Positions 54,098-63,180 of a stretch of DNA of 64,000 bases are shown in pieces; position 1 is the stretch's first letter, and every line of letters starts with the position of its first letter. This DNA comes from Lachnospiraceae bacterium (GTDB taxonomy: Bacteria > Bacillota > Clostridia > Lachnospirales > Lachnospiraceae), in assembly GCA_910575005.1 (NCBI GenBank), contig CAJTCL010000007.1, positions 1 to 64,000 on the forward strand, given 5' to 3'. The notes under the pieces were generated by a model. It made no database searches. It was not told where the DNA came from and worked only from the letters and a program-made list of their open reading frames with translations. Both the position numbers and the translations under genes were made by a program.

Positions 54098-57000
54098 TGC
54101 TCTCCTCCATATATTTCATCAGCTTGTCATCTACTTCTTTATGAGAACCCATCATCTGATGAAAACGATATTGATTAAACAGATATTTCTGATCAGAAGT
54201 CTTGCGCAACACATTCAATTCACACAATTCTTCCATCAATGCTGTCAACTTATCCAGACTCAGTTCCTCAATTTTAGAGATTTCATAGATTTCCCCTTCC
54301 TCTTGAACCTCTCTTGGTGTATAACCACCTGTATCACCTTTTTCATGGTATAAATTGGAGATCAGCAAAGCAATGATATGGTAATAATTATCATCATCCA
54401 GTCTTAAAGTAATATCGAACTTTTCTTGAATCTGTTCCATAAATCCTTTATCAGCCAGTACTTTCTTAATATGGCTTTCCTGCACTTCGTAGGGAGGCGT
54501 ATCTGATTCGCTGTAACCAGCATAATCTCCCTTTCGCATTGCCTCCAGCAATTTTGCACAGTAGAGCTGAATCAACCCTGGAAAATAATTGGCGCTGGCA
54601 AAGATTAGAGAGATCAAGGATTCTTTGTCCTCCTGAAAACGCAGACCAAGATAATACAGTGGAATTTCTAACAGCTCCCTGGCCTCATTTACCTGGAATG
54701 GTTTCACGGTCATAGAAGCAAGTTGTGTCAACACACTATTATTTCCCAATGCCTTTTCCCGATTAAAACGAATAATATTTCTAAGACCTGCTATCACAAA
54801 CTTAAATCGGTCAATACCAATTCCCTGCAGATCCTTAAGAGCATCAAACGGATGATAATCCACTTCCTCACAGCTCTCAATAAATGCATCTGCCTCATCC
54901 AAAAGAAGCAGCAAATAGGGAATGTTTTCCTCGATTCCTAAAAGCAGTCTTCTTTTAATCACTTTTACAAGCTCGTCCCAATCTCCTGTCTCTGGATCCC
55001 GTTTTAAAATCCCTGCTAAATATAAGGCCTCTCCAACGGCTCTGGCCGTTTTCTTATAGTCCATATTTTTAATGACCACCAGCACTGCACGGTCCCCATT
55101 TTCATTGTGGTCAATATCATTCTTTGCCATCCGCAGCAAGGCAGATTTTCCCAACTGCCGTCCGCCGTATACGATATTGACCCCGCCAGGCGCCTCAATC
55201 TCTCTCAATTCATCTTTGCGGCCCATAAATATTTCTGGCGGCATCTCATTAGAGGAATCCCAAATATAAGGCTGATAGTAAGTAAATGGCATCATAATAC
55301 ACATCAACATTTTATTGATATACTCTTCATTGTAATGATTGACTAAAAACGCCAGCAGTACTCTGTCAACAATGCCAAAGATCTTATCTGGCACGTCTGA
55401 TTTTACCTTGCGCGCCAACATTCTTCTGTCTTGGATAGATAAAGCGCCATCCAAAAAGATCATGGTATTTTTGGCATTTCCTAACTCCTTCATCACCTCA
55501 ATGATACGATTGGCATCATATTTTCCATACAGACATACCACACGGAACCCACATTCTGCCGCCCTTGAGCCCAGTGCTGCAATCGGATGTTTAAAATTAG
55601 CCTTCCTGCCATTCTTAGGCTTTGTAAGCATGACATTATAATTTTCATACTTGCCGATCTTTTCTTGTTCCTTGACTGTCTCCACAGTAAACCCCAATGC
55701 CTGCAGCAAATTTTTTACTCGTTCCGCATTCTGTCCGCTGACAATCCAGCTATCAATTAACCGCTGTGCTCCTCTTCCCTCTTTGTTGCGGATTTGGCTG
55801 GGCAGCAATTTGCTGACACTGCGGCTATTATCAACCACAGTTCTGCGATAATATTCATATTCCTTCATAAATTCACTGAGGTAATCGGTCTCAAAAATTT
55901 CCAGCTCTCCTTCTGTCTCGCCATCCTTTAATCTGGACAGAAGATCTTCTGCAACGGTATAATTTTGGTTCTCCAGCATTTTTTGAATTTTATCAAGTCT
56001 CTTTACGGTATCTTCATTGACTGCCTCGGCCTGTAAATTTTTGTGATACAAAGCCAGCTCTCTTCTTAATGGCTCTTCTCTGACTTTGGCATCCTTCTTA
56101 ATTTGAGACATATACGCCTCTGTTATTTTCTTAAAGAAACCATAATTATCTGTGGAATTCGCATATTCATAGAATCTATTTACAATCTGTAAAATCTTCT
56201 CTTTTTTGTTTTCCTGTGAATTGTCAATCTGGCCATAACTCTGCGCCAATTCCAAATTCTCCACAAACTCATTTTTAGTCTGCTCTGCCCCACGCTTTGC
56301 ATAACTAATGCTCTCTTCCAGATCATAATGCTCTTCCAGTACAGCATGTCCTGTTGTGTCTACAAAATATTGGTCAATCAGCCTTGCACAACCGTAATCA
56401 TCCCCTGCATTTTTAAAAATATCATACAAACGATCTTCTAAGCTGCCAAGATTGCGTTTGGAATGATGAAAAATCCTCGCCGCAATCTCCAGTTCTGGGA
56501 TATCCTGCAAATCCCCATCTAAAATCGGCAGATAATTGCCATCCAATAAAACAAGATCGGATTTCAGGAAATCCATGTAGAAATACTTCTGCTGCATCTC
56601 ATTATAACTTCCGTCCAGCCGTGCCTTTAACTCATTTAAGGTATCTACCAAAATCCGTATGCCAGCCTTTTCCTCCACACTTTCTGCTGTTGCAGCTTTA
56701 TTCTCAAATTCCGAAGCCATAACAGCAATATCATGAATTCGCTTATCTTTGATCTGTTTGTATTTTTCAAAACCTGCATCTTCTCCTGCGCTTTTAAAAC
56801 GCTCCATATATTTGACCCATTCACACATAATGGAGACCGCTTTCAACAGAGAATTATAAAGATTATGTCTCAGTCTGCTCATCAGATCGGATGTTTTTTT
56901 GGTGACATTCATCTTATCTCTGGCCTTGTCCCAATTGGTATCAATATAGGTATTCATTTTCTCCCGATCAATATTGACAGCATCCACAGGACTTTTTTCT

Positions 57001-59861
57001 TTCATAAAATATTCTGCCAGATACTCCTTCATCAGATCTAAAACACCATCGTCGCCATCTATAATATATTTCAGATAGATGGCAATCTCACTGACACGAG
57101 AGAAAATAATATTGCGTGTTTCCAGATAACGCCGGTTGCTGACCTGTTCTGTTACATGGCCTAAAATATTGACCTCATAAAATCCTTCCGCCTCTTTGCG
57201 AATCCTAGAAATATTGTGCTCCAAAAAGATCTTATCCTTCATCCGGTAATCTGCATATACATCAATTCCCTTGCGCTCCTGTTCCTTAAATTCCATTAAG
57301 AAATACAGGAAATGGCCCAATTCTGGAGCTGCAGATACTTCTGGCAAATTTTTAATATTTTCATACAGCGATTTCATGGAATAATCATATTCCGCATGGT
57401 TGTAAAAAAATGTGCGCAAAGCTGCTGAAATCATCAAATAATCTGAGAACACATTTCTCTGATCTAAAAATATATCAAAAATTTCACCGGAACTGTAACT
57501 GCATGACTGAAACGGCTCATTTACTGCATATGCCAGTTTCTCATAAACAGTATCAATCTCGTCATACATCTCACTATTTGCCTTTAAATACGCAACTGCA
57601 CAGTATGTCCTGCCAGAGACAATCATTTGATATGCCTGCTGCAGTACATTTTCCAGGCCAGACGCAGGCAATAAAATCTGTTCTTCCTGCTGTTTTGTGG
57701 ATTCTTCCGCGATTTCTGCCTCAAACATATCTTCTGTCTCTTTGGTTGCTTCTTCTGTGATAGTGGTCGTTTGCGTGGCTTCTTCAGCAATAATATTTGT
57801 CTCTGCCTCAGAGATAAGGTCTGTTTCTGCGGCTTCTTTCTCGGTCTCTGACTCAGCGATAACCTCTGTTTTTGTGGTTTCTTTCTCGGCCTCTGACTCA
57901 GCGATAACCTCTGTTTTTGTGGTTTTTTTCTCGGCTTCCGTATCAGAAATAATGTTTGTCTGCACATGTTCTTCTTCCGCGACAGCCTCAGTCTCTGAAA
58001 TTTCTTCTTCAACAATAACTTCTGTTTCGGTCTCAAAGATAAGATCTTTTTCTTTGGTTTTTGTCTCAGCTTCTTCCTCAGCGATAACCTCTGTTTCGGT
58101 CTCTGGCAACTGCTCTGTGTCCTCCCCCTCAGACAAGTCTTGATTCTCTTCCTGCTCCTGCCAGATATCACTGGCATCTACTTCTGTTCCATCTTTTTCC
58201 GCAAAAAAGCAATCTTCCTTCAGTGCATATGCATATTTTTCTTCAGGCAAAAATTGATCATATCGTTTTCCAAAAATCTGTGCCAGAGCCAACGCCTGCT
58301 CTCTCTCCATACCAACAAAGATAACATGTGATATCTTTTGCATTTCTTCCAGAGTTTCTTTCAATTTTTTATCAAATTCCTCGCATTGCTGCTGTTTTCC
58401 CCAGAAACATCCTACAAGCAACTCTGTCTCTTGTTCCAACTCAGTGTTACAAAGAATAAATGCCTCGTCAAATAAAGTTTTGTCAATTGAAAAGTCTTTA
58501 TGACTTGTCATATGTAAATCTTTCTCTAATATTTTTGCATAGGCAATGCGGGAGACAACAGCGGCCGCAGATTCTCCAACCATATCATAACCAGATTCAA
58601 ATTCTGTACGTCTCACGCCTAAATAGGAACACGCCTCCTTAGAGGTAAAAGCATGGCTTGCCTTCTTGGTAATACAATAAAAGGAACCTATTCCATTGAT
58701 TGTATACTTTCTCAGATATCCTTTTTTTACAAGATGCTGGAATGCATATTGAACAATTCCTCTTTCTTCGGAAAGGTCATCTTCTCGTAAAATATCGTCT
58801 ATAGTGACTGCCGCACGTTTTCTAATAATCACCAAAACGCGCTTTTCCATTAAAGTATATCCACCCCTAAGGTCACTCTTAAAACTGTTCACTCCAAATT
58901 TCTTATCTTCGCGATCCCCTTTTTCAATTTTTACCTTGCCAAATTCATAAGTTTCTGGTAAAATCGCCCCCGCCTCAACAAGCGTCTCGGCAAGTGTCAT
59001 CTCCTGTTCAAAAGATTGTTTTGTTGTTTTCTCATTCTCTGCCTGTTTTGTCTCCTGCTTTTCGTAAAACTCTTGTTCTGTTATCGGTTCTTCTTCCTGC
59101 TTTTCTTGAAACTGTGTTTTTGCCGCTTCTTCTGGTTGTTCCTGTGTTTCTTTTTCGCCTTCTGCCTCTTTTGGCAATCCCTCCTCGGAGCTTTCTGTGT
59201 CTTGCACCACGCTCATACTTTCCAAATCCTCTGCTGCCAGTTCTTGCCCCGATTCCTCATCCTCTCCCGTTTCAGATTCTTTCTCAAGATTCACGCTGTT
59301 CTTACAAAATGCAGCTCCAATCAACCCATCTCCAAAATATGTGCGCAAATTGATAATGGCCTCCACAATTGCCGCTGGTTCCAAAAGTTTCTTGTCCTTA
59401 AATACCTCTATAAAATCAACATATGGCTTTATCTTTAATAATTCTTCTTCTCCATCCTCTGACACCGGAAGTATTCCCATTAACTTGACTTGTTCACCTA
59501 CCAAAAGCTCTTCTATATCCTCTTCCTGCGCATGAAGTTTTAAGAACAATTCCGCTGTGGCGATAATTTCTTCCCGCCGAATCTGTTCTTCCTTTTCGTG
59601 CAAAAGATACTCAAAATTCTCAATCTCCACAAATTCAAATGGATTTTCACTTAAACTTTCATATTGTTTCCGACAGTTCTCATTTGCCCTCTGCAGTTTT
59701 TCCAAAAATGTAATCACATTCTTGCTTATTTCCTGAGGTATAAACTTCCCCTGTTCAATACAAGACGAAATATGTACAATATCATTTTCAACCTGCGCCA
59801 TATTACTCTTAATCTCAGATAAATCTATCTTGACAGATTCTAGTATTTTCTTTTTATCCAC
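54090..59861 (-). CDS. Giant multidomain STAND/ORC-like ATPase
   Basis: The 1923-residue protein starts at a GTG preceded by GGGAGG. In order it has an N-terminal coiled coil (about residues 1-60) and a winged helix (about 337-410, EKRVLVIIRKRAAVTIDDIL). Next come a Rossmann-like stretch (about 490-540) and an acidic Thr/Glu repeat linker (about 575-720), then a long helical region (about 750-1400). An alpha/beta module (about 1420-1540) without P-loop precedes a C-terminal ATPase with IFMGRKDELREIEAPGGVNI, Walker A GGRQLGKS (about 1565), Walker B LLLLLDEADAFI (about 1650) and sensor FVIAGLRNI, and a winged-helix end. Such sensor-ATPase scaffolds are typical of bacterial conflict systems; no named system fits. 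Its stop overlaps the start of the partner gene. Confidence 0.85.
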   Translation of the reverse strand: MDKKKILESVKIDLSEIKSNMAQVENDIVHISSCIEQGKFIPQEISKNVITFLEKLQRANENCRKQYESLSENPFEFVEIENFEYLLHEKEEQIRREEIIATAELFLKLHAQEEDIEELLVGEQVKLMGILPVSEDGEEELLKIKPYVDFIEVFKDKKLLEPAAIVEAIINLRTYFGDGLIGAAFCKNSVNLEKESETGEDEESGQELAAEDLESMSVVQDTESSEEGLPKEAEGEKETQEQPEEAAKTQFQEKQEEEPITEQEFYEKQETKQAENEKTTKQSFEQEMTLAETLVEAGAILPETYEFGKVKIEKGDREDKKFGVNSFKSDLRGGYTLMEKRVLVIIRKRAAVTIDDILREDDLSEERGIVQYAFQHLVKKGYLRKYTINGIGSFYCITKKASHAFTSKEACSYLGVRRTEFESGYDMVGESAAAVVSRIAYAKILEKDLHMTSHKDFSIDKTLFDEAFILCNTELEQETELLVGCFWGKQQQCEEFDKKLKETLEEMQKISHVIFVGMEREQALALAQIFGKRYDQFLPEEKYAYALKEDCFFAEKDGTEVDASDIWQEQEENQDLSEGEDTEQLPETETEVIAEEEAETKTKEKDLIFETETEVIVEEEISETEAVAEEEHVQTNIISDTEAEKKTTKTEVIAESEAEKETTKTEVIAESETEKEAAETDLISEAETNIIAEEATQTTTITEEATKETEDMFEAEIAEESTKQQEEQILLPASGLENVLQQAYQMIVSGRTYCAVAYLKANSEMYDEIDTVYEKLAYAVNEPFQSCSYSSGEIFDIFLDQRNVFSDYLMISAALRTFFYNHAEYDYSMKSLYENIKNLPEVSAAPELGHFLYFLMEFKEQERKGIDVYADYRMKDKIFLEHNISRIRKEAEGFYEVNILGHVTEQVSNRRYLETRNIIFSRVSEIAIYLKYIIDGDDGVLDLMKEYLAEYFMKEKSPVDAVNIDREKMNTYIDTNWDKARDKMNVTKKTSDLMSRLRHNLYNSLLKAVSIMCEWVKYMERFKSAGEDAGFEKYKQIKDKRIHDIAVMASEFENKAATAESVEEKAGIRILVDTLNELKARLDGSYNEMQQKYFYMDFLKSDLVLLDGNYLPILDGDLQDIPELEIAARIFHHSKRNLGSLEDRLYDIFKNAGDDYGCARLIDQYFVDTTGHAVLEEHYDLEESISYAKRGAEQTKNEFVENLELAQSYGQIDNSQENKKEKILQIVNRFYEYANSTDNYGFFKKITEAYMSQIKKDAKVREEPLRRELALYHKNLQAEAVNEDTVKRLDKIQKMLENQNYTVAEDLLSRLKDGETEGELEIFETDYLSEFMKEYEYYRRTVVDNSRSVSKLLPSQIRNKEGRGAQRLIDSWIVSGQNAERVKNLLQALGFTVETVKEQEKIGKYENYNVMLTKPKNGRKANFKHPIAALGSRAAECGFRVVCLYGKYDANRIIEVMKELGNAKNTMIFLDGALSIQDRRMLARKVKSDVPDKIFGIVDRVLLAFLVNHYNEEYINKMLMCIMMPFTYYQPYIWDSSNEMPPEIFMGRKDELREIEAPGGVNIVYGGRQLGKSALLRMAKNDIDHNENGDRAVLVVIKNMDYKKTARAVGEALYLAGILKRDPETGDWDELVKVIKRRLLLGIEENIPYLLLLLDEADAFIESCEEVDYHPFDALKDLQGIGIDRFKFVIAGLRNIIRFNREKALGNNSVLTQLASMTVKPFQVNEARELLEIPLYYLGLRFQEDKESLISLIFASANYFPGLIQLYCAKLLEAMRKGDYAGYSESDTPPYEVQESHIKKVLADKGFMEQIQEKFDITLRLDDDNYYHIIALLISNLYHEKGDTGGYTPREVQEEGEIYEISKIEELSLDKLTALMEELCELNVLRKTSDQKYLFNQYRFHQMMGSHKEVDDKLMKYMEESNG
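57846..57935 (-). repeat. 45-bp coding repeats in the giant ATPase gene
   Basis: Two nearly identical 45-base copies (57846-57890 and 57891-57935) encode a 15-residue unit of the type TKTEVIAESEAEKET. Diverged copies extend the acidic linker over about 57700-58140. Such repeats can change in number by slippage and so alter linker length. Confidence 0.85.
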
Positions 59862-59946
59862 AGTATCTCCTCCCATCCTCATTTATTTTTCTGAATAGTT
59901 ATGTTATAGAATATGCGCTCTGCGGCGCAAAGAATGTCTGTGGACA

Positions 59947-60261
59947 TTATATCATAAACCTTGCCGTTTTCAAACCCTTTGCCAACTCTGATTTTAAGTT
60001 TAGTTTTTTAAACTGTGGTTTGCATCCCGTCAAGTAGATAAGTGGTCTGTGGTTTGCATAATAATCCATATATTCCATGATTGCTTGTACCAATTCTTCT
60101 CTTGTGTGAAATTTGTGTTTGTAATACATTTCCCGCTTTAAAATTCCCCAAACTCCTTCCATTGGACCGTTATCTATGCTCTGAATCCATATGCTCCGTC
60201 AAGAATATTCAGATAGTATTTTAGCCTTTTCTTCGTATGAATACTTATGCTTAAATGCCAT
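59947..60261 (-). pseudogene. IS3-family transposase remnant
   Basis: From 60261 a frame with ribosome site AGGAGGGAG starts MAFKHKYSYEEKAKILSEYS, the beginning of an IS3 OrfA, and stops after 20 codons. It is joined directly to the C-terminal 75 residues of OrfB (SIDNGPMEGVWGILKREMYY, FHTREELVQAIMEYMDYYAN, RPLIYLTGCKP), which retains only the last catalytic Glu region. About 300 codons between are deleted, so this is an inactive scar. It lies 85 bases upstream of the giant ATPase operon. Confidence 0.85.
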
Positions 60262-60506
60262 AAAAGATGCTCCCTCCTAAATAACAAGTTTTTATTATTT
60301 CACTTGTCTACCTAGAAGGGAGCATATCATTTGTTATATTATTTCCCATAAAATTAAGAACAATTATTGCAGGATCTTTCTACACTTCGTTTTGGTCGTT
60401 GCCTAATAAGTGCCACTAGCACCTAGCAACCACCGCAGGCAGCAAATCGCGCAAAGCAGAATTTCTTAAATATAAATTCTGCTTTGCAAGTTATTTTACA
60501 AATCAC

Positions 60507-60644
60507 TCAACAACAGAATAAATTATACCCCAGCAACAGCAAGACAAATATAATCAAAATTCCAAGCGCCTCATTGGGAAGAAAGATCATAATTGCCATT
60601 CCCACCGCAATCCAAAACAGAATAAACCCAATTAACCTTTTCAT
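60507..60644 (-). CDS. Small membrane protein (45 residues)
   Basis: A short frame from ATG 60644 encodes MKRLIGFILFWIAVGMAIMI, then FLPNEALGILIIFVLLLLGY and ends FCC. Two hydrophobic helices are joined by a short polar turn. Proteins of this pattern recur in Lachnospiraceae genomes as far as I recall; the function is unknown. It lies 106 bases after gerW in the same direction. Confidence 0.55.
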   Translation of the reverse strand: MKRLIGFILFWIAVGMAIMIFLPNEALGILIIFVLLLLGYNLFCC

Positions 60645-60749
60645 GCCATCACCAGAAAACAGAGCATATATTACTACTAATATATGCTCTGCTGTTATTT
60701 ATCATACATATTATTTTATGCTTGAAGACAATAAAATAAGTTTTAACTA

Positions 60750-61178
60750 TTACTCTTCTTCTGTGGAAACATTTAACTGCTCCGCAAGCTCTTGTGCTGC
60801 TTCCTTCTTAGCAGATTCATCTGTCGCAGCCTGTTGTTTGGATGAATTTTTATTCGTAAATTTATTCACAAAGTCTGGCACCATATCCAAAATTTTCGTG
60901 ATACTATCCTGATTTTTGATATTTACCAGCTTTGTACAACCATTCTGTATTACAAGCACTGCACTCGGTGTTACCTTGCCTCCCATGCCTCCAGCCGCAT
61001 TGTTTTTCTTGTCCTGGCAGAATGCACCAGCTCCAACACCAAAAGAAACCTCGATCAAAGGGAGAATAATTGTATCTCCAATGTGTACTGCTTCTCCCAC
61101 CACAGTTTTTGTGGTAATAAAACTGTCCATTCCTTTAAATAAAGACTGAACGGTGGTATTAAAATTATTTTCCTGCAT
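60750..61178 (-). CDS. ytfJ: Sporulation protein GerW/YtfJ
   Basis: The 142-residue protein matches the YtfJ (GerW) family: LFKGMDSFITTKTVVGEAVH, DTIILPLIEVSFGVGAGAF, GGMGGKVTPSAVLVIQNG. In Bacillus it is made in the forespore and needed for germination. The C-terminal tail is acidic and variable. Start ATG 61178 follows AGGAGG seven bases upstream. It follows the ytfI-like gene, the conserved pair seen in spore formers. Confidence 0.9.
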   Translation of the reverse strand: MQENNFNTTVQSLFKGMDSFITTKTVVGEAVHIGDTIILPLIEVSFGVGAGAFCQDKKNNAAGGMGGKVTPSAVLVIQNGCTKLVNIKNQDSITKILDMVPDFVNKFTNKNSSKQQAATDESAKKEAAQELAEQLNVSTEEE

Positions 61179-61192
61179 AATCAAACCTCCTG

Positions 61193-62161
61193 TTATCTTC
61201 TAACCTGTGTTATAAATGTTCGTATATTTTTATCTTTGATTAACCGGAACAATGACAATAAAAAGTGCCAACACCGGATATGTCCTTTGATATCCAATTC
61301 ACCCTTTATATAAAAAATATCTGACTGGAAATCTGGAATCAAATTAATTTTATATCTAGTCCAAAAAGGAAACAAACTTAAGATACCCAAAATCTGCCCT
61401 GTTCTGGCAGGATCTTTCATGCCGAAAGAAATCTCACCATAAGCCTTTCGCGGAACAAAATGACCAATAATCAGCTTAAATTCCTGAAGTACATGGAACA
61501 AGGCACTCTTATTAGTTTCTTCCAAAATGATATTTTTTATGTTGCAAAACTGTTCTTTTATCGTTGTCTGCTTATGATAAAGCTCTGTTATGTGCTGCCG
61601 AATTACCGAGACTAAATTTTGAATCCCCTGCCATAATTCTCGAAACCCTTTTCTCTTCTGAGACCGTTTTTTGTCTGAGCGCTTTTTGACAGTTGTTCTT
61701 TTCTTTTTTAAATCTTTGGATTCGGTATTCTGATCAATGGATTGCTCTGATCTCTCCACCTCTTCCATTGACTCCTCTGCCTCATCCAAATCCCCGACCT
61801 GTATCGAAATATCCTCCATTAACTGTCCTTGTCCATCTGGCAATTCCAATGCTGGAGATAACTTTTCTTGTTTGTGTTTGGAAATCTTCTTTCGCTTTTT
61901 TATCTTTTTGGGTTTTTTCTCCCCTCCAAGCTGTACTGGAATTCCCAAGATATGCACCCTAAATGCAGTCTGTTTCCCATATTGAATTCGCAAATCAATG
62001 AAATGCCAGCACCAATGGAATACCGCCATCCCTGCAATCTCTTCTTGCATTTCAAGATGAGCACGATAACGGATCGGAACCACCATCACCGCAAAGACAA
62101 GCAACAGAATAAGCGCCAACAAAACACCAATAATTTTTAATATCAACAACAGAATTCCCAT
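61193..62161 (-). CDS. DUF2953 membrane protein (YtfI-like)
   Basis: The 322-residue protein has an N-terminal membrane helix (LLLILKIIGVLLALILLLVF), a charged low-complexity middle (about residues 85-175, rich in Lys and Glu), then the DUF2953 region (KAYGEISFGMKDPARTGQIL, PFWTRYKINLIPDFQ) and a C-terminal hydrophobic stretch. It precedes gerW as ytfI precedes ytfJ in Bacillus, so a role in spore formation is likely. Start ATG 62161 follows GGAG and overlaps the upstream gene by 19 bases. Confidence 0.85.
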   Translation of the reverse strand: MGILLLILKIIGVLLALILLLVFAVMVVPIRYRAHLEMQEEIAGMAVFHWCWHFIDLRIQYGKQTAFRVHILGIPVQLGGEKKPKKIKKRKKISKHKQEKLSPALELPDGQGQLMEDISIQVGDLDEAEESMEEVERSEQSIDQNTESKDLKKKRTTVKKRSDKKRSQKRKGFRELWQGIQNLVSVIRQHITELYHKQTTIKEQFCNIKNIILEETNKSALFHVLQEFKLIIGHFVPRKAYGEISFGMKDPARTGQILGILSLFPFWTRYKINLIPDFQSDIFYIKGELDIKGHIRCWHFLLSLFRLIKDKNIRTFITQVRR

Positions 62162-62499
62162 AAACAATTTCTCCTGGAATTTTTTCTGTATTGCTCCAGA
62201 AAATAATCCCTGATATACAAATTTCCGGTTTTCTGGAATACCTCTATCACAATCTTTGCTGCCAGTTCCACAGCGTTGTCATATCCTTTCTCTACCCCCA
62301 CGATCAGCATATCCTGTTTGGGATAATTTCTCTGCATCAATTCCCAGGAAGGAATAATATCCAATAAATTCCTAGGATTACTACTCAACGCAATTACATA
62401 AACCTCAAACTGGCCTGCATTGTGAAGAATTTTCCATTTTATTTTTTGTTTTTTTTCTACAATACCCTTACCAGCGTAAAAATCTTTCAACCAGACCAT
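62143..62499 (-). CDS. Hypothetical protein upstream of the ytfI-ytfJ pair
   Basis: The 118-residue protein has an alpha/beta look: FEVYVIALSSNPRNLLDIIP, KQDMLIVGVEKGYDNAVELA and a C-terminal helix with a Cys-rich end. No family recognised by name. Start ATG 62499 has GAGG six bases upstream; ATG 62511 is the alternative. Its overlap with the DUF2953 gene suggests it belongs to the same sporulation operon. Confidence 0.65.
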   Translation of the reverse strand: MVWLKDFYAGKGIVEKKQKIKWKILHNAGQFEVYVIALSSNPRNLLDIIPSWELMQRNYPKQDMLIVGVEKGYDNAVELAAKIVIEVFQKTGNLYIRDYFLEQYRKNSRRNCLWEFCC

Positions 62500-62522
62500 A
62501 TCAATCCTCATTTCTTGAAAGG

Positions 62523-62555
62523 GAAAAGGTGCCCGTTTCTCGTGAGCACCTTTTC
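62523..62555 (-). terminator. Terminator after the NUDIX gene
   Basis: GAAAAGGTGC (62523-62532) and GCACCTTTTC (62546-62555) form a perfect 10-bp stem with a 13-base loop. It lies between the NUDIX gene stop (62630) and the next minus-strand gene. The T-run is short. Confidence 0.65.
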
Positions 62556-62629
62556 TCTATAAACAGCGAAGCTGTAAATCGTAATTGATGATTGCTACTC
62601 TCCCTGTCACAGTAAAAAGTAAAATAACA

Positions 62630-63082
62630 TCAGTAATACTTTCTGCTGCCCCAAAGATTACTCTTTTTTAAATCAAGATATTCATTATATGCTTTTTCCA
62701 GTATCTGTTTCTCATTTGCAAAACGCAGTAAATGATATGCCTCATGGAATTTATAATATCCTGAATCAACAAAATATTCTTCCCGTTGTGGTTTGCTGTA
62801 ATAGCTGTCTGCCATCATAAGATACCAATGGACATCCTTTTCCACTGTATCATCTGGGACAGTAAAGGTATACTGGCTCTTCCCCACATACTTAATGATC
62901 GAGGCATCTACCCCGGTCTCCTCCAGAACTTCCCTTGCTGCTGTCTCTCTGTATTCCTCACCTGGCTCTACCGTTCCCTTGGGGAGCACCCAGCCCTCAT
63001 ATTTATTTTTATAATTCTTGTATAAGAGCAAAATCTTCCCGCGAAATATTACCACACCACCACAACTCGTTGCTTCAATCAT
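62630..63082 (-). CDS. NUDIX hydrolase
   Basis: The 150-residue protein has the Nudix box GTVEPGEEYRETAAREVLEE followed by TG, matching GX5EX7REUXEEXGU. Flanking strands are GGVVIFRGKILLLYKNYKNK and YTFTVPDDTVEKDVHWYLM. It hydrolyses a nucleoside diphosphate-linked compound; relatives act on diadenosine polyphosphates. The start follows AGGAGGT. Confidence 0.93.
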   Translation of the reverse strand: MIEATSCGGVVIFRGKILLLYKNYKNKYEGWVLPKGTVEPGEEYRETAAREVLEETGVDASIIKYVGKSQYTFTVPDDTVEKDVHWYLMMADSYYSKPQREEYFVDSGYYKFHEAYHLLRFANEKQILEKAYNEYLDLKKSNLWGSRKYY

Positions 63083-63180
63083 TGCAATACCTCCTGATGT
63101 GGTCTATTGACTTTAGAAACAGTATACCCCTTTTTGTGGTTTCTTGCAACATATTTATGAAAATCAGTTCTTATCCCATT

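Noticed and set aside
57697-58143. Ser/Val-rich plus-strand frame opposite the repeat linker
   Set aside because: Antisense shadow of the 45-bp repeats; no start context and no other support.
57623-58177. Long Arg/Lys/Gln-rich reading frame in the region of the giant gene
   Set aside because: It is an out-of-frame reading of the acidic repeat linker on the same strand; composition is an artefact of the repeated codons and there is no ribosome site.
53030-59861. BREX-type assignment of the giant ATPase operon
   Set aside because: No PglZ phosphatase motifs, methyltransferase or BrxC-like partner are present; the partner lacks alkaline phosphatase signatures.
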